A DNA stretch of 64,000 nucleotides from Acephala macrosclerotiorum (taxonomy: Eukaryota; Ascomycota; Leotiomycetes; Helotiales; Mollisiaceae), in the NCBI GenBank assembly GCA_014904845.1, contig MU119426.1, positions 28,786-92,785 on the forward strand, in the 5' to 3' direction. The position numbers and the translations under genes were made by a program. Shown piece after piece: positions 10,806 to 23,437 of this stretch. Position 1 is the stretch's first letter, and each line of letters starts with the position of its first letter. A model generated the notes under the pieces. It was not told the DNA's origin, did not search any database, and saw only the letters and a list, made by a program, of their open reading frames with translations.

Positions 10806-13800
10806 ATATATTTGAGTATTTTTTTTTTTTAAGTTTTAATAAAAGTTTAAATTTTTAATCGTGTTTTTATAAATTTTATTAAAGTATAAAAACTCGAAAA
10901 TAATATTTTCGATTTCGAGAGTTTTTAAAATTTTTTATTAAAAGTATTTAAAATTATAAAACTCGATATTATAAAAAAGTAATATAGTATTAATATAATG
11001 TTTAAAATTTTTAAGAGTATAATAACAGAAATTAAAACAATAGAAAATAATAATAAAAATTATATCGAATAAAATTAATTTATTAAAATATTAAATAATA
11101 TTATTTTAAATTTAAAATTATTATTATTTATTATTACGAGTTTTTTAAAACGCGTTTTATTATATTAATCGTTTGTTCGTAATATTAATAAATTTTATAA
11201 AATTTTCGATTTTATTATAGTTTTTTTTTATTATTATTATTATTATTACAATAAATATTATTTTTATTTTAATTTTTATCGTTTTCGAGATTATTAACGT
11301 TATAAAAAAATTTAAAATTTGATTTAATATATTTTAAATACTCGAGAATCGAAAAAAGAAATATAATTTTTATTTAATTATCGATTTATAAATAAACGAC
11401 AATTTAATTTTTTTAATTTACGTATATTAAATATATTTTAAAAAAATTATTATCGAATTTGTATATTTTAAAAAAGTTTTTAATATAGTAATAAAAATAA
11501 TAATAAAACGTTGTATTTTTTATTTTAATTAATAATTTTTGAAATATTAATATTTATTTATAATATTATAAATAATATAAATATATTATTCGAATTTATT
11601 TTAATATACGAATTTTTTTATAATTATTTAATTTTCGTATAATAATAAAAATTACTCGTAAATTATAAAAATATTATTAATTATAAATTATTAAATAATA
11701 AAAAAGTTTTTAATTTAATTTTATAAAAATTTTTAAATTTTATTAAAAACGAATTTATTTTTAAATATATTTAATTAAACGTTATTATTTTCAAATTATA
11801 AAATAATAATAAAAAAAAATTTAATAAATAATAAAAATTTTAAAATTATTAATTTAAAAAAAATTTAATATAATACGAAATATATAAAAAATTTCGTTTA
11901 TTTCGTTATATCGTTTTAAAATTTTTAAATATATTTAATTTCGTATATAAATTGTATTTTAATTATAAAAAAAAATAAAATTATTATTATTTTATAAATT
12001 GATTTAATAAAAACGAAAATAAATTTTATTGTCGATTTTAAAATAAATAATTATATTACGAAAAATTTCAAATACGAAAAAATAAATTTTATAATTTTAT
12101 TAAATATTTATTATTTTTACGTAAAAAAAATTTAAATATAAAAAGTATTTAAAAATAATAAATCTATTATACGTATTATAATAAATTATAAAAATTATAA
12201 TAAAATTATTGTAAATAAAAGTTTTTATTTTAAAAAAAATAATAATTTTAAAATCGTTAATTTCGATTATTTTATTAAAAATTGAAAATATTTTATTAAT
12301 AGTTTTAAAATTTTTATAAATTTGTATTTTAAAATTTTAATTATTTGTTTAATACGTGTAATTATAAATTGCGAAAAAAATAAATTAAAAAAATTATTTA
12401 AAAATTTATATATAAAAAAATTTTCGTATTTATAGAAATTTTATTTATTATATATAATTTCGATTAAAAAAAATTTTAATATAAAAATAATAATATATCG
12501 TTATATTTAATAAAATACGTAATCGAGTAAAAACGAATTATAAATAAATAAACGTATATATATTTAAATATAAATCGCGAAATTTGTAAATTTTTTTTAA
12601 AATTTAATATTAAATTATTTTAAAGTATAATCGTTTGTATTTTAATATTATTACGAACGAAAAACTATTTTTTTAAAAATAGTTTATTATTTAATAATAA
12701 TATAAATATTATTCGATTTTAAATATTATTCGATTTTAAATTTTTAATTATTAATAAAATCGTTTTTTTTTTTTAAATTTTTTATTAGTTTTTAAATAAT
12801 ATTATAATAATTTTATTATTTAATTTAATAAAAAACTTTTTTTAATTTTATTTTATTAATAAAACGTATTTTTTTAATAAGAATTTTTTCAATAATATAA
12901 CGTTTTTTATTATTGATTATAATTAGATTTAATTTCAATTAAAAATATTTATAAAAGTTTTTAAATATTAATTTAAAATATTCGATTGAAATAATAAAAT
13001 AAATATTAATAAATTACGAAAAAAATTTAAATTCGTAAAAAAAATTATTTTTAAATAAAATATTTTTTTTATATTTAATTTTAAACGATTTAAATTTATT
13101 AAAAAAAAATTTAATATAATTTTAAAAATAATATTTTTTTTTATATTTTTTATTAATTATAAAATATATATAATTATTGAAATTTAAAAAAATATAATAT
13201 TAATTATAATATATTTTTATTTTCGTTTATATAAATTTTATTATATTTATAGTTTTTTTACGTAGATTTCTTCGATATTTAATATAATTTAAATTGATTA
13301 TAAAATTAAAAAATAAATTTTTAATAATTTTATTATATAGTAATTTATAAAAAATATATATAAAAAATTAAATTATTTGTTTTATTTAATTATTTATAAA
13401 AAAATAATACGTAATCGTAAAAATTAATTTAATTTATATTAAAAAAAATTTAAAATTATAATTTAAAATAAAAATATTAAAAAAGTTTTAATTATTTTAA
13501 ATATTTTCGAAATATATAATCGTTTAATTTTTCGTAATTTAAATTTTTTTTTTGATTAAATATTAAATATATTTAATAGTTTTATAAACGAAAATAAAAA
13601 TTATATTATTTTTTTTTTAAAATTTATATAAATTATTAAAAAAAGTTTTATAAAATATTCGATTAATTATAAAACTTTTTATAATAAAATATATTTTAAT
13701 TTAATTTTGAAATAAATAAAATAATTTAAAATGTATTTTAAAAGTTTTTATTTTATTTTAAAAAAAAAAAAATTTTTCGTAAAACGTAATAAATTTTATT

Positions 13801-16599
13801 AGTATTAATATAAATTATATCGTCGTATATTATTTTAAAAAATTAAAAAAAATATTTTCAAGAAATATAAAGTTTTTTACGATTTTTATTTTAAAAAAAA
13901 AGTAATTTGAATTTTATATTACAATAAAAATAATATAAAATTATAAAAAAATTATTTGAATTATTTTTTGTATATTTATAAATTTTAAAAAAAAAAAAAA
14001 AATCGAAAAAAATTTTTTGATAATAAATTTAAAGAAATTCGAATAAATATATAAAATTGAAATTAAAATATAATAATCGTTAAATAATTAAATTTAATAT
14101 ATCGCGAGAAATTTTAATAAAATATTTTCGATTTTAAATAAAAAAATTAATAAAATTATTGTAATTATTTGAGAAATTAATAAAAAAATTTTAAGATTTA
14201 ATAAAAAAAATAAAAAAAAATTTAATTTAATAAAAAGTTTTTAAAGTAAAAAATTTAATTTATTAAAAAGTTTTTAAAGTAAAAAATTTAATTTATTAAA
14301 ATTTATTAAAAATTTAAATATTAAAAACTTTAAAAGCGATTATATTATAATAATTTTCGAATAAATATCAACGTATTATATATAAATTAATTTTTTATAT
14401 AATTAATTACAAGTTTAAATATATTAAATTTAAATAAAGTTTTATTTAAAAATTAAAAAATACTAAAAAAGAAATATAATAATTTAAAATTTAAAAAAAA
14501 TGTTTTTAATTATTTATAATAATATATTAATATTAATATATAATTTTTTTAATTAATAAATAATTTGTATATAATTTTAATATTTAAAAAAAAAATTATT
14601 AATTTACGAGTTTATTTAAATATTTTAAAAAAATAAAATCGTTATTTTTAAACGTATTAATAATCGTACTATAATTAATATAAACGATTATATTATTATT
14701 ATTTAAAAAATGTAATAATTTTTAAAAATTTTAAATAAATGTATTTATTTTTAATTTCGTAGATTAATAATTTTATTTAATAAAATTTAAATTTTTTTAA
14801 AAAAAAAAATTAAACTTTTAATATCGTTTTTATTTATTTAATATAATATAACGTTAAATTTGATTTTTTTATTATTATTTACGTATAAAATAAAAAGTTT
14901 TTTAAAATTAAAAAAAATTAATTAAAAGTATTTATATAAATAATTTTATAATATTTTTTATATATATTTAATATTATTTAATAATAGATTTTTTAATTCG
15001 TTTATGAACTCGATTAAATGTTTTTTAATATAATAATTTCGATTCGATTTTTAAATAAAGAATTTTTTAAAATCGCGTATTTTTAAAATTTAAAACGATT
15101 TAAAAATTATAATAAAATGTAAAACGAATTTTTAATAATAATTAAAAAAATTAAATTCGTATTCGAATTATTTTAAAATAATAAAAAATTATAAAATTTT
15201 AATTATTTCAATTTTTTTTTTATTATATTTAATTTAAAACGATTAATTTAATAATTTGACGTTTTTAATTTAAATTACGTAAAATAATATTTAATAAAAA
15301 AAAATATTATATTCGATTTATAAAATAAATTAAAACAAATAAATAAATAATTAATATAAAATTTAATATTTTTAAAAAAAAAAAATTATTATTAATATAA
15401 ATAAATACGAATTTTTAAAAGTATTTATTAAAAATTTATTTTATTTAATATTAAAAAAAATTTAAAAAAATAATTAGATTTATAATATTAATTATAAATT
15501 GTTTATATATATAATAAAAAATTACGAAAACGATTTTTTAATAATTTTTAAAACGAATTTTTTATTAAAAAATTTTTTTAATTATATTAAAATAAAATAA
15601 AATAATTAATAAAAATTTTCTCAAAAAAACTTTTTTAATAACGTTGATTTTATTAAAAAAATCGAGAATTTTATTCGTTTTAATATAATTTTTTTTTAAT
15701 ATTTCGAAAAAAACTTATTTTAAATTATTAAAATTAATATTTCTTTTAAAAGAAATCGATATTTTTATTTTATTATTTAAATTATTTAAATTAAATTTAA
15801 AAAAACGTATATTTTTTTTAAAAATTTAAATAATACGAATATAATATTTATTATTTCAAATTATAAATATATTTATTTAAAAAAAATTCAATAAAATTTT
15901 TTTAAATAAAATAATAAAATAAAAATATTTATTTAAATTTTTTTTTTTTCGTATTTTTAATTATTAAAAATAAATTTTAAAATATTTTGATAAATTTAAA
16001 ATAAATATTAATATTATTAATATTATTAAAAGTTTTATTAAAATAATTTTAATTATTAAATATTTAAAAATATTACGTATAATATTAATTTACGAAAAAA
16101 CGTTAATAAAATAATTCGAAATACAAATTAAAAATTATATATATTATATTTTTACGTTAATTTGTTAATTTAAATTAATAATTATCGTTTTAACGATATA
16201 AATTTAAACGCGAATTTTTTTTTTTTTAATTAAAATAAAAATTCGAATTTTCTTTTTTTAATATTTTAATTAATTGAAATTAATAACGTATTTTATTTAT
16301 ATAATATTTAAATAATTATTTTTAAATATAATATTTAATAAAAAAATATTATAATTAAAAAATTTTATAATATAAAATTCGATTATAAATTAAAAAAATT
16401 TATTATTAAAAATTGAATAAATAAATAAATAAAATTATTTATTTATAATTCGAAATTTATATTAAAAAAATTAACGATTTTAAAAATTTTACGTAATATA
16501 ATATCGAAATAAAAAATATAAAATATATTTTTAATTATAAACGAAATATTAATATTAATATTCGAATATTTTTTAAAAAAAAAAAAAATTTTAATATAT

Positions 16600-17340
16600 T
16601 AATTAATTACTAATAATATTAACGACTTACTAATAGTGCGTACTATATAATAATTGTATATTTAAAACTTTGACGTCCAATAATAATCGATTAATAAATA
16701 GATTTAAACTAATAAAAATATTAAAACTTTCGACTTTCGACGATTGCAAATAATTGCGCGCGATTTTTATATAATTACATTTAATTAATTAAATCGCTTA
16801 ATCTTTAAATATTTCAATTTAAACTTTTAATATTAAATAATATAATATAGTACAACGTAATACAATTACTCGTATATTTAATCGATATTTTTACGCGTAT
16901 AAACTTTGTTTAAATCGATTAATTTTACGATTAAATTTTAAATAATATTAATATTTTCAATTTTTATTTTTATTCATTTGTATAATTTATAAGACGATGA
17001 AAATTTATTAATCGAATAAAGTGCGATCACTAGTTTACATATAAGTTTTAATGAAAAATATTAAAATTTAATAAGTTTTAATTTTATAATTTAATATTTT
17101 AATATGCGCTCAATAAATTTATTTAAAACTTTTATAATAAATTAAATAAATACTATAAATTGTAAATTTCAAATATTTAAATATTTAATTTTAAATTAAT
17201 ATTATTAGTAATATTTTAATATTATTAATATTAGATTAATACTATTAATACTAAATTAAAATAATCGATAATATTAATAATTGATTAAATTATTATTAAA
17301 TTATTAATAGTATTATTAACGTACGTATCTTTTGATAAAA
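16600..17340. other. Less-decayed island within the AT-rich block
   Basis: About 740 bases with visibly more C and G than the surroundings. About a dozen CpA dinucleotides remain on the plus strand (for example GTCCAA, GATTGCAAAT, GCGCTCAATA), against none in a comparable stretch at 8941-9480. No open frame or clear terminal repeat was found. It may be a later insertion that has been mutated less. Confidence 0.4.
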
Positions 17341-18350
17341 CGATTAATAAAAAATTTTTTTTTTAATATATATTAAAAAAAATTTATTAACGTTATTCGT
17401 ATTACAAAAATAATTAAATAAATTTTTATTTAATATATCGAATAAATTAATAATAAATATAAAAATCGAAAACGAAAAAATAAAAAATTAAATATTTTTT
17501 ATTATTTTATAATTTTTAATAATATTAATTAATAATATTAATTTTAAAATATTTTATTATATTATTATAATAATAAAATAAATAATATAAAAAATATTTA
17601 AAATAATAATAATAAAAATTTTATTAAAATATTTTAACGATTAATTTTAAAACGTTAATAAAAATCGATAAAATAAATAAAAAAATTAAATAATTTTTTT
17701 ATTTTTATTACTATTTTTAAAATTATATAAATATTAAAAATCGATATAATTTAAATCGTAATAAATAATATAAAAATAATAAAATTTAAAAATAGAATTT
17801 AAATTTTCGTAAAATCATTAAATAATAAATTTTTTTTTTTTTTCAATTTTTATATATAAAATTTATTTTATAATTAAATATTTTCGAATTATAAATTTAA
17901 ATTTATTATTAAAAATATATTTTATAGTATTTATTTTTATAAAATTATTATAAAAACGTATTATTAATTTAATAATTTAAAAATTAAAATTTTAATTTAT
18001 AATTATACGAATTTTAAAAAAAATATTATTAAATTAAATACGAGTTTTATTTTTTATAGTAATAAATAAAACTAATAAAACGATTTTTTCGTTGTAAATT
18101 TAAAATATATAATTAAACGATTAATATAAAAAAAAAAAATTTTAATATTATTATATTTAATATTTTAAAATTTTAATTTAATAATTTAAAAAATATAAAT
18201 TTTAAATTATTTTTCGATTTTTTATTATTTATTTATTTTTATTTATAAATAATATAAATAAAAAAAATTTCGTTTATTTTAAAATAATAAATTATATTTA
18301 AAACGTTCGAAAAATTAACGATTATTTTCTCGTTATTTAATCGATAATAT

Positions 18351-18609
18351 TGTAGAAAAGCAATGGAGTACAAAGCAAAAAGGTCCAACCGTAGATCAGT
18401 TCGTCTTAGCCAGTGGGCTAGACTCATCCGAAGTAATCCGTAATCCGTAAATCAATCAATCAATCAGTCAGAGTAGAAGTAGAAAGGGTTGTTGATTAGT
18501 CTATAGTAAGCGAAAGCTCCTTATGTACTAGAAGATACGTGACCAGCACTGCTCTCGAAATTAGCTATTTACAAGGATTTTTGAAGAGAAAGCATATAGC
18601 CCCACCACA
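18351..18609 (-). repeat. 259-bp dispersed repeat, copy B (inverted)
   Basis: Inverted copy of 10547-10805; read on the reverse strand it starts TGTGGTGGGGC and ends TTTTCTACA. It keeps more G/C at some sites and less at others than copy A, so neither is the parent of the other. Flanks are AATAT on the left and ATATA on the right, as for copy A. Confidence 0.75.
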
Positions 18610-19694
18610 ATATATATTATTAATTTAAATTTTTTTAAAAACGAATTAAAAACTACGTAAAAATTTTAATCTCGTAAATAAAATATATTAAAAAAAAAAT
18701 ATCGACGATTATTTTTATTTCGTACGAAATTCGAATTTTAAATTCGACGATTCGTAAAATCATATTAATTATATTTTTATTATTTTCTAATAAAAAATTT
18801 TTTATATTTTAATACAAATTATTTTCGTATATTTTTTTTTATATAATTTTAATAAAAACTATATTTTTCGTTTATTATTTTATTATATACGATTATATTT
18901 CGAGTAAATTAAAAATAATTATTTTAAATATCGAAATTTAAATTTTTTCGTTATTTAAAAAATTTAATAAATAAATTGTTCGTTTACGAAAAATAATTTT
19001 TAAAAAATTTAATAATTCGATAATATCTCGAAATTATTAAAAATTTTACGAAAATTCGCGTTTAAAAAAATCGAAAATTTAAAAGTAATTAAAAAATAAT
19101 AATAATTAAAATAAATTTTTAAAATATTTTAAACGTTCAAATAAATTATTAATAAAATTAAAAATTAAAAATTATAAAATTTGTTTTAATAAAAAGTTTT
19201 ATATCGTTTATATAAATATAGTTTTTAAATTAAATAATATATTCGATTTTATTAAATTTAATATAAATTTTTTTAAATAAAATTTATTTTAAATAATTTG
19301 TTTTTTTATTTTTATAATATTAATAAAATATTTAAATTAAATCGATAAAATAGAAATATATAAAAATTCGAAATTAAAAAAATTTAAAATCGAAAAAAGA
19401 AAAATATTATTTAATATAAATTTAATAGAAATCGTTTATTCGATTTTTTTAATCGATTTTTATTAAAGTTTTTACGTTTAATTAATTTATTAAAATTATT
19501 TATTTATATTTATTAGTAATAAAAAACGATCGTAAAATAATAGAATTACGTTTATAATTATTGTATTTCGAAGTAACGTAGTAAATAAATCGTTCGTAGG
19601 AATTTAAAAATCGATATAAAATTACGTAAGTAATTACGTATAATTAAATTCGGCGATTTTTAAGAAATTCGATCGAAACGTGAAAATATTATTA

Positions 19695-19861
19695 TATAAT
19701 AATCTTTACTACAAAATATACTACAGTCTTAGTATAGTAAGTCTTATTTAATGAGTTTGTGTGTATTAGTGCGTTTAAAGAGAGAAGGTCTCAAGAGAGA
19801 GAAACTATCTAAGGTAGGATGCTAAGCTAAACTAGTGGTGGTCCACGTGACCACCCCAACA
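19695..19861 (-). repeat. 5' LTR of the retrotransposon
   Basis: 167 bases matching the left LTR. The outer part (about 19761-19861) is nearly clean and holds the TGTTGGGG start on the reverse strand. The inner part (19695-19760) is C-to-T and G-to-A mutated. This is the mirror image of the left LTR. Confidence 0.85.
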
Positions 19862-19866
19862 TTCAC
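19862..19866. repeat. Target-site duplication, right copy (TTCAC)
   Basis: Abuts the right LTR and is also the end of the first coding exon. Partner of TTTAC at 7486-7490. Confidence 0.75.
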
Positions 19867-19996
19867 ACTTCTTTTGAGCGTCGTTGTAGACTTGTTCGCC
19901 TGGGCAGCTGGGAGCGGAGTTGCGGGACTCGACGCTAGGGTGGGCTGCAGTACCTAAGGCAAGGAGGGTGAGGGCGAAGATCGAGGTGAGTTGCAT
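19862..19996 (-). pseudogene. Secreted cysteine-rich protein, 5' exon (gene split by retrotransposon)
   Basis: Starts at an ATG whose first base is 19996 and encodes 45 residues. A signal peptide (MQLTSIFALTLLALGTA) is followed by a short spacer and the first Cys motif (CPGEQVYNDAQKKCE). The frame then runs into the LTR and would stop shortly after. Deleting 7486-19861 joins this exon to TGT-ACT-CCC at 7485 in frame, giving a natural Cys-Glu-Cys junction. The leader upstream is A/C-rich (CAACAATTACCACAACAT), as in strongly expressed fungal genes. The intact exon suggests the insertion has not been followed by much decay of the host gene. Confidence 0.75.
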
Positions 19997-22583
19997 GGTG
20001 ATTGTGGGGGTTGGTTATGATTATGTTGTGGTAATTGTTGGCTTGAAAGATTGGATGTTGATGGCGACAGGGGAGATTGAGAAAGGAGTGAGAGGCTGTT
20101 TATATAGGCATTGGAGACTCATCACAGAAGGATTTTGAACTCATGACGAACCTCCTCGAGACTTCGACTACGTCTACGGCGCTAGAATGAGAATGCGCGA
20201 AGAGATGATCGACATCAAACATACAGATACGAAGTGCCAACATCTATGATGTTCAAGCACGCATATACTTCAACCGTCTCTACTCTTTGACTTCTTAGCA
20301 AGATCAACTTATGATCGTCATACTTTATTGGCTTCACAGACATCAGATTGGACGAGGCACTTCTTGAGTTGCTGTCCAGGCACGGAACCTTCCATCCTTG
20401 GGCCTCAGCTTCTCAATGTCCTTAGGCTGACGGGACATTCTCAAATGAAGCAACCAACTGACAGACAAGGCATCCGCACTGGAAGGGTGTGATGCTAGAC
20501 TGTCGGCCAGTGAGCTCTGAGAAGAGAGGAGCGGGATTGACCTTGAGCATCAACAAATTGCCTCTGAAAGACAAAGCAGCGAAGACCAAAATATCCAGGA
20601 GAACTTCTCCGACTATCCTGTGCCAGAATTGATCCCAATACCCAGGAATTACGTTGGGAATAAGAGTATGAGGTTAAAACTAGGGCTTATGCTTACCCCA
20701 CACCCAGCCCCAAGCCTTACCTAACAACTATCCACTGAGCATTGACCACACAGCACCCCTTCGAGGCTACAGCGGTACCTATTTCGTACGCCAAGATCCT
20801 CAGGGTCCAATTGAGATCTTGGAAGATGACTATTCTGGCATGTGGGTTCCATTTGGGGAGGTTGAAATAACAGGATATCCTCCCTTCCCCACATGCGGCT
20901 TGAAAAGGCGTTTGAATACGGACTTCAAAGGTCCCGTCGAAGTATAATTGGGATGAAAAGCCACGATGAGGGGATATCGAGTTGTATTGAGTTGTGTTGC
21001 ATTCGTTTAGTGTTGAAGCTCCTTGGCAAAAGCGATCATCACTGGGGATCATCCACCCCGCATTTCCGGATCGGTACCCCGCCACTTAAGGATTGGACAG
21101 AACCTTCTGGGCAGATTCATCGATCTACCTTGATGGGAATTTAACCTATCATGAGCATAGTCTTTGACGTTTTCGGAATAATAATGCAATACGACAGTGC
21201 GGGATCGACAGGCTGTTAGGTCCTGAAGGACCTGGGCTGGCTGAAATCTTGTCATCTGAAATGGACCCCGTAGGCCGTAACCTTTGAAAGGCTCAAGAGG
21301 CGATGCCTCACAACGGCTAGATGACTTTGACAATATGGTCCAAGAGACGATGTGACTTGAGAAAAGCAGTGCAACGTCGACATCATCTTGACAAGCAATC
21401 GGGCCTGCTGCTAGATCCGAGAGAATTTTCAAATCCAAGGAAATGTTGAAAGTTACGCACTGTCTTCAAGCATAGAGGCTCCATACTAACTTTAGCGGGT
21501 GAGATTTGAGAGCCGACTTGGAAGTTGATAGAGTTTAGTCCAGTTTTGGAAGCATCCAATGTCCATCTCGAGGCCATGCTTGAGCATGGGAAATCACATG
21601 TAGAATTCTTTTCCATGTGTAACAGAAACTGGGGATTCGTTGAATTTGCAAAAAGGAACGATGAAGCAAGAATAGAAGAGTTTAAAGGAACATTGAGTAC
21701 TCAAAAGTGCAAGAACTAGGGTGCCTGAAGCTAAATTGGAATGAGGGGTTTCTTTGGGTTCTTGAAATACGATGACTGCATTGGATAAAATTCCGGACCT
21801 TTTAAATCCTCAAATGGCAGTAGAGAAGTCGAATGAGGATCAATTGAACCTCCTCACTTCCCCTACGTGACTCCGAATTGATCTGCAGGGTTAGAAATTG
21901 TCCGTCATGTGAATTCTGAACATCAGCATCTCGATTCCCATGTTCGACCGAATGTGAAGCTGTAAGAGAAAACGTCAGAACTCATTCTGCTTCCTTGAAG
22001 ACCAATCACCTCCCAAGCCGTCCTTGGTTTTGAGAGACGCTGGTAGGATGTCGAAGTTGATGATTGCCTTCACATTCCTTCAATCATATGGCGCTGCGTC
22101 TCAATAGTTTTTAAGAGTAAGGCCTCGATGCTGCACGAGCTATCCAGTCCGTTGAAGATAGGTTTTAGACCAGAATGTCGAGGAAACGGTATGAAAATCG
22201 AGACTTCGTATGGAAACTTGTGTTGATTATTGATGAAGATGTTGAATCGTCCAACGGTGGGTGCTGGCTTTTATCATTTGGCGAACACGGAAGTCATTAC
22301 CTTGGTTGCTCGAAAAGGAGGGCGGGATCCAAATCATAGGCACAAGGCATTGGCAGCGAGCCTCTCAAAACTTATGCAATGTTGAAGGATTTGATATCCT
22401 CCAGGTTTGGATGTCTCCTCAAAGTTCGTATGATGACGATCGCATCTCGCCTTGGTGCTTGGATTTGTCGGCCTTTGGAAAAACCCTAGATCGTCTTAAT
22501 GTTGAGATGAGAGGCACAGAAAGTCTTGGCATCTGAAAGCTCGAACATTGTCTTCTGCATTGTTCCTTCTTTTCTAAATAATT
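19997..22583. other. Promoter of the split gene, then gene-poor sequence
   Basis: After the promoter on the left, no gene is recognised. The longest reverse-strand frame (20717-21085, 122 codons) has several Cys and Trp codons but no motif I know, no signal peptide and no clear splice context. It could be a remnant or chance. Composition is ordinary, unlike the AT-rich block. Confidence 0.4.
20099..20108 (-). promoter_or_regulatory. TATA box of the split secreted-protein gene
   Basis: Reverse-strand CCTATATAAA lies about 105 bases upstream of the ATG at 19996, a usual distance for a fungal TATA gene. Confidence 0.5.
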
Positions 22584-23437
22584 ATGGCGGAGGAACAAAC
22601 ACTTCGTCCTCGCGCTCGACCGATGGAGGTCCTGGTTCTCGGGCTCTGTCGAACAGCCACGATGTGTACGCTCTTCGCTCCTTTCAACAAAACCTGCTGA
22701 CATCCGCCAGCAACCCAGAAAGCTCTCGAGAAACTCGGGTATGACAAAGTATACAACTATTCTGTCGCGGTGAAAACTCTTGGAGACCCAGACAAATGGA
22801 TTGCGGCGCTCGAAGCAAAATTCGAAGGGAAGGGTGAACCATTTGGCAAAGAACAATGGGATGTCCTTCTTGGAGACTATAATGTTCGTTGTCGATCGCT
22901 CTTTCATTCCCGAGGTCCGCTCTCCTTATCTCCAAAACACCACTGACAAACAGACAAGGCAGTCAGAGACATCCCCGCCTCCTGCTTCGCACCAGAACCC
23001 ATCGCCGCCTGTCCCGATGCGAAAATCATCGGTGATAAGATTATTCGAGTCTCGGTTCACATCCGTCAACGAAACGATCTAGGCGGTCAACAATGACCCC
23101 ATCAATCGTCTCCAACGGCTTCGGTATTCTGCGGCCAAGTTGATGGATCGCTTTTTCGAACTGTATTTCTACGGCTCCTTCCTTAAGTACGGAAAGAGAG
23201 TTTTCGAGGAGCATAATGAGCGCGTGAAAGCGCTCGCAAAAGGGAGGATGCTGGTGGGAGCCGGTATGTGCATTTTTGGGGAAGGAGGTCCCTGAGAGCG
23301 ATTTTCCGAAGGTGAATGAGACCGCTGTTTGGAAGGAAACATTGAGGATTGGTGAGACTTGGGAGAGGGTTAAGAACGTTGGGGTGGTGATGAGTGTGGT
23401 ACTTCCGGTGCTGGTTGGTGGGGTGGCGAGATGGTGA
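22584..23437 (+). pseudogene. Broken P-loop sulfotransferase-like gene (Sulfotransfer_4 type)
   Basis: Pieces in different frames line up with one fungal family often mislabelled as epimerase: MEVLVLGLCRTATM (P-loop region), KALEKLGYDKVYNYSV, DKWIAALEAKFEGKGEPFG, KEQWDVLLGDYN, VRDIPASCFAPEPIAACPDAKII, RFTSVNETI, then the tail EEHNERVKALAKGRMLV and EVPESDFPKVNET. Two introns are plausible (about 22651-22710, and one ending at the AG before GCAGTC near 22962). A frameshift lies near 23030, an in-frame TAG follows NETI near 23080, and a second frameshift lies near 23265. The P-loop reads LCRTAT where the family usually has a Pro and a second Gly, so substrate binding is probably lost as well. 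There is no RIP-like bias, so it decayed by ordinary mutation. Confidence 0.7.

Larger units (their letters stand above)
7658..19694. other. RIP-like AT-rich block (element interior)
   Basis: About 12 kb that is nearly all A and T. In 8941-9480, counted by eye, only 19 C bases remain on the plus strand; 17 are in CpG, 2 in CpT, none in CpA or CpC. This is what saturating C-to-T mutation outside CpG would leave. The few open frames (7847-8029, 10447-10650, 18239-18427) are chance runs of Ile, Phe, Lys and Asn codons and are not genes. Confidence 0.8.
7491..19861 (-). mobile_element. Degenerate LTR retrotransposon (12.4 kb, with nested repeats)
   Basis: Two direct terminal repeats of exactly 167 bases (7491-7657 and 19695-19861) bound the element. 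Read on the reverse strand the LTR starts TGTTGGGGTGG and ends in TTATA, probably TTACA before decay. A five-base target duplication flanks it, and a polypurine tract (AAGAAGGGAAA) precedes the left LTR. The element therefore runs right to left, with the 5' LTR on the right. The interior is almost pure A/T with no long open frame, so gag and pol cannot be read and the superfamily (Ty1/copia or Ty3/gypsy) is unknown. Two inverted 259-bp repeats (10547-10805 and 18351-18609) lie inside. If the stretch between them is a second insertion, the outer element would be about 4.3 kb, a normal size. It interrupts the cysteine-rich secreted gene in coding sequence. Confidence 0.85.

Noticed and set aside
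8000..18300. AT-rich block as a centromere
   Set aside because: It is exactly bounded by LTRs with a target duplication, lies inside a gene and is only about 12 kb, close to a telomere; a decayed transposon explains it.
7847..18427. Open frames of 60-67 codons in the AT-rich block
   Set aside because: They consist of Ile, Phe, Lys, Asn and Tyr runs made by A/T bias and have no motif.
20717..21085. 122-codon reverse frame as a secreted protein
   Set aside because: It has no signal peptide, motif or convincing splice sites, so it is left as a note in the intergenic entry.
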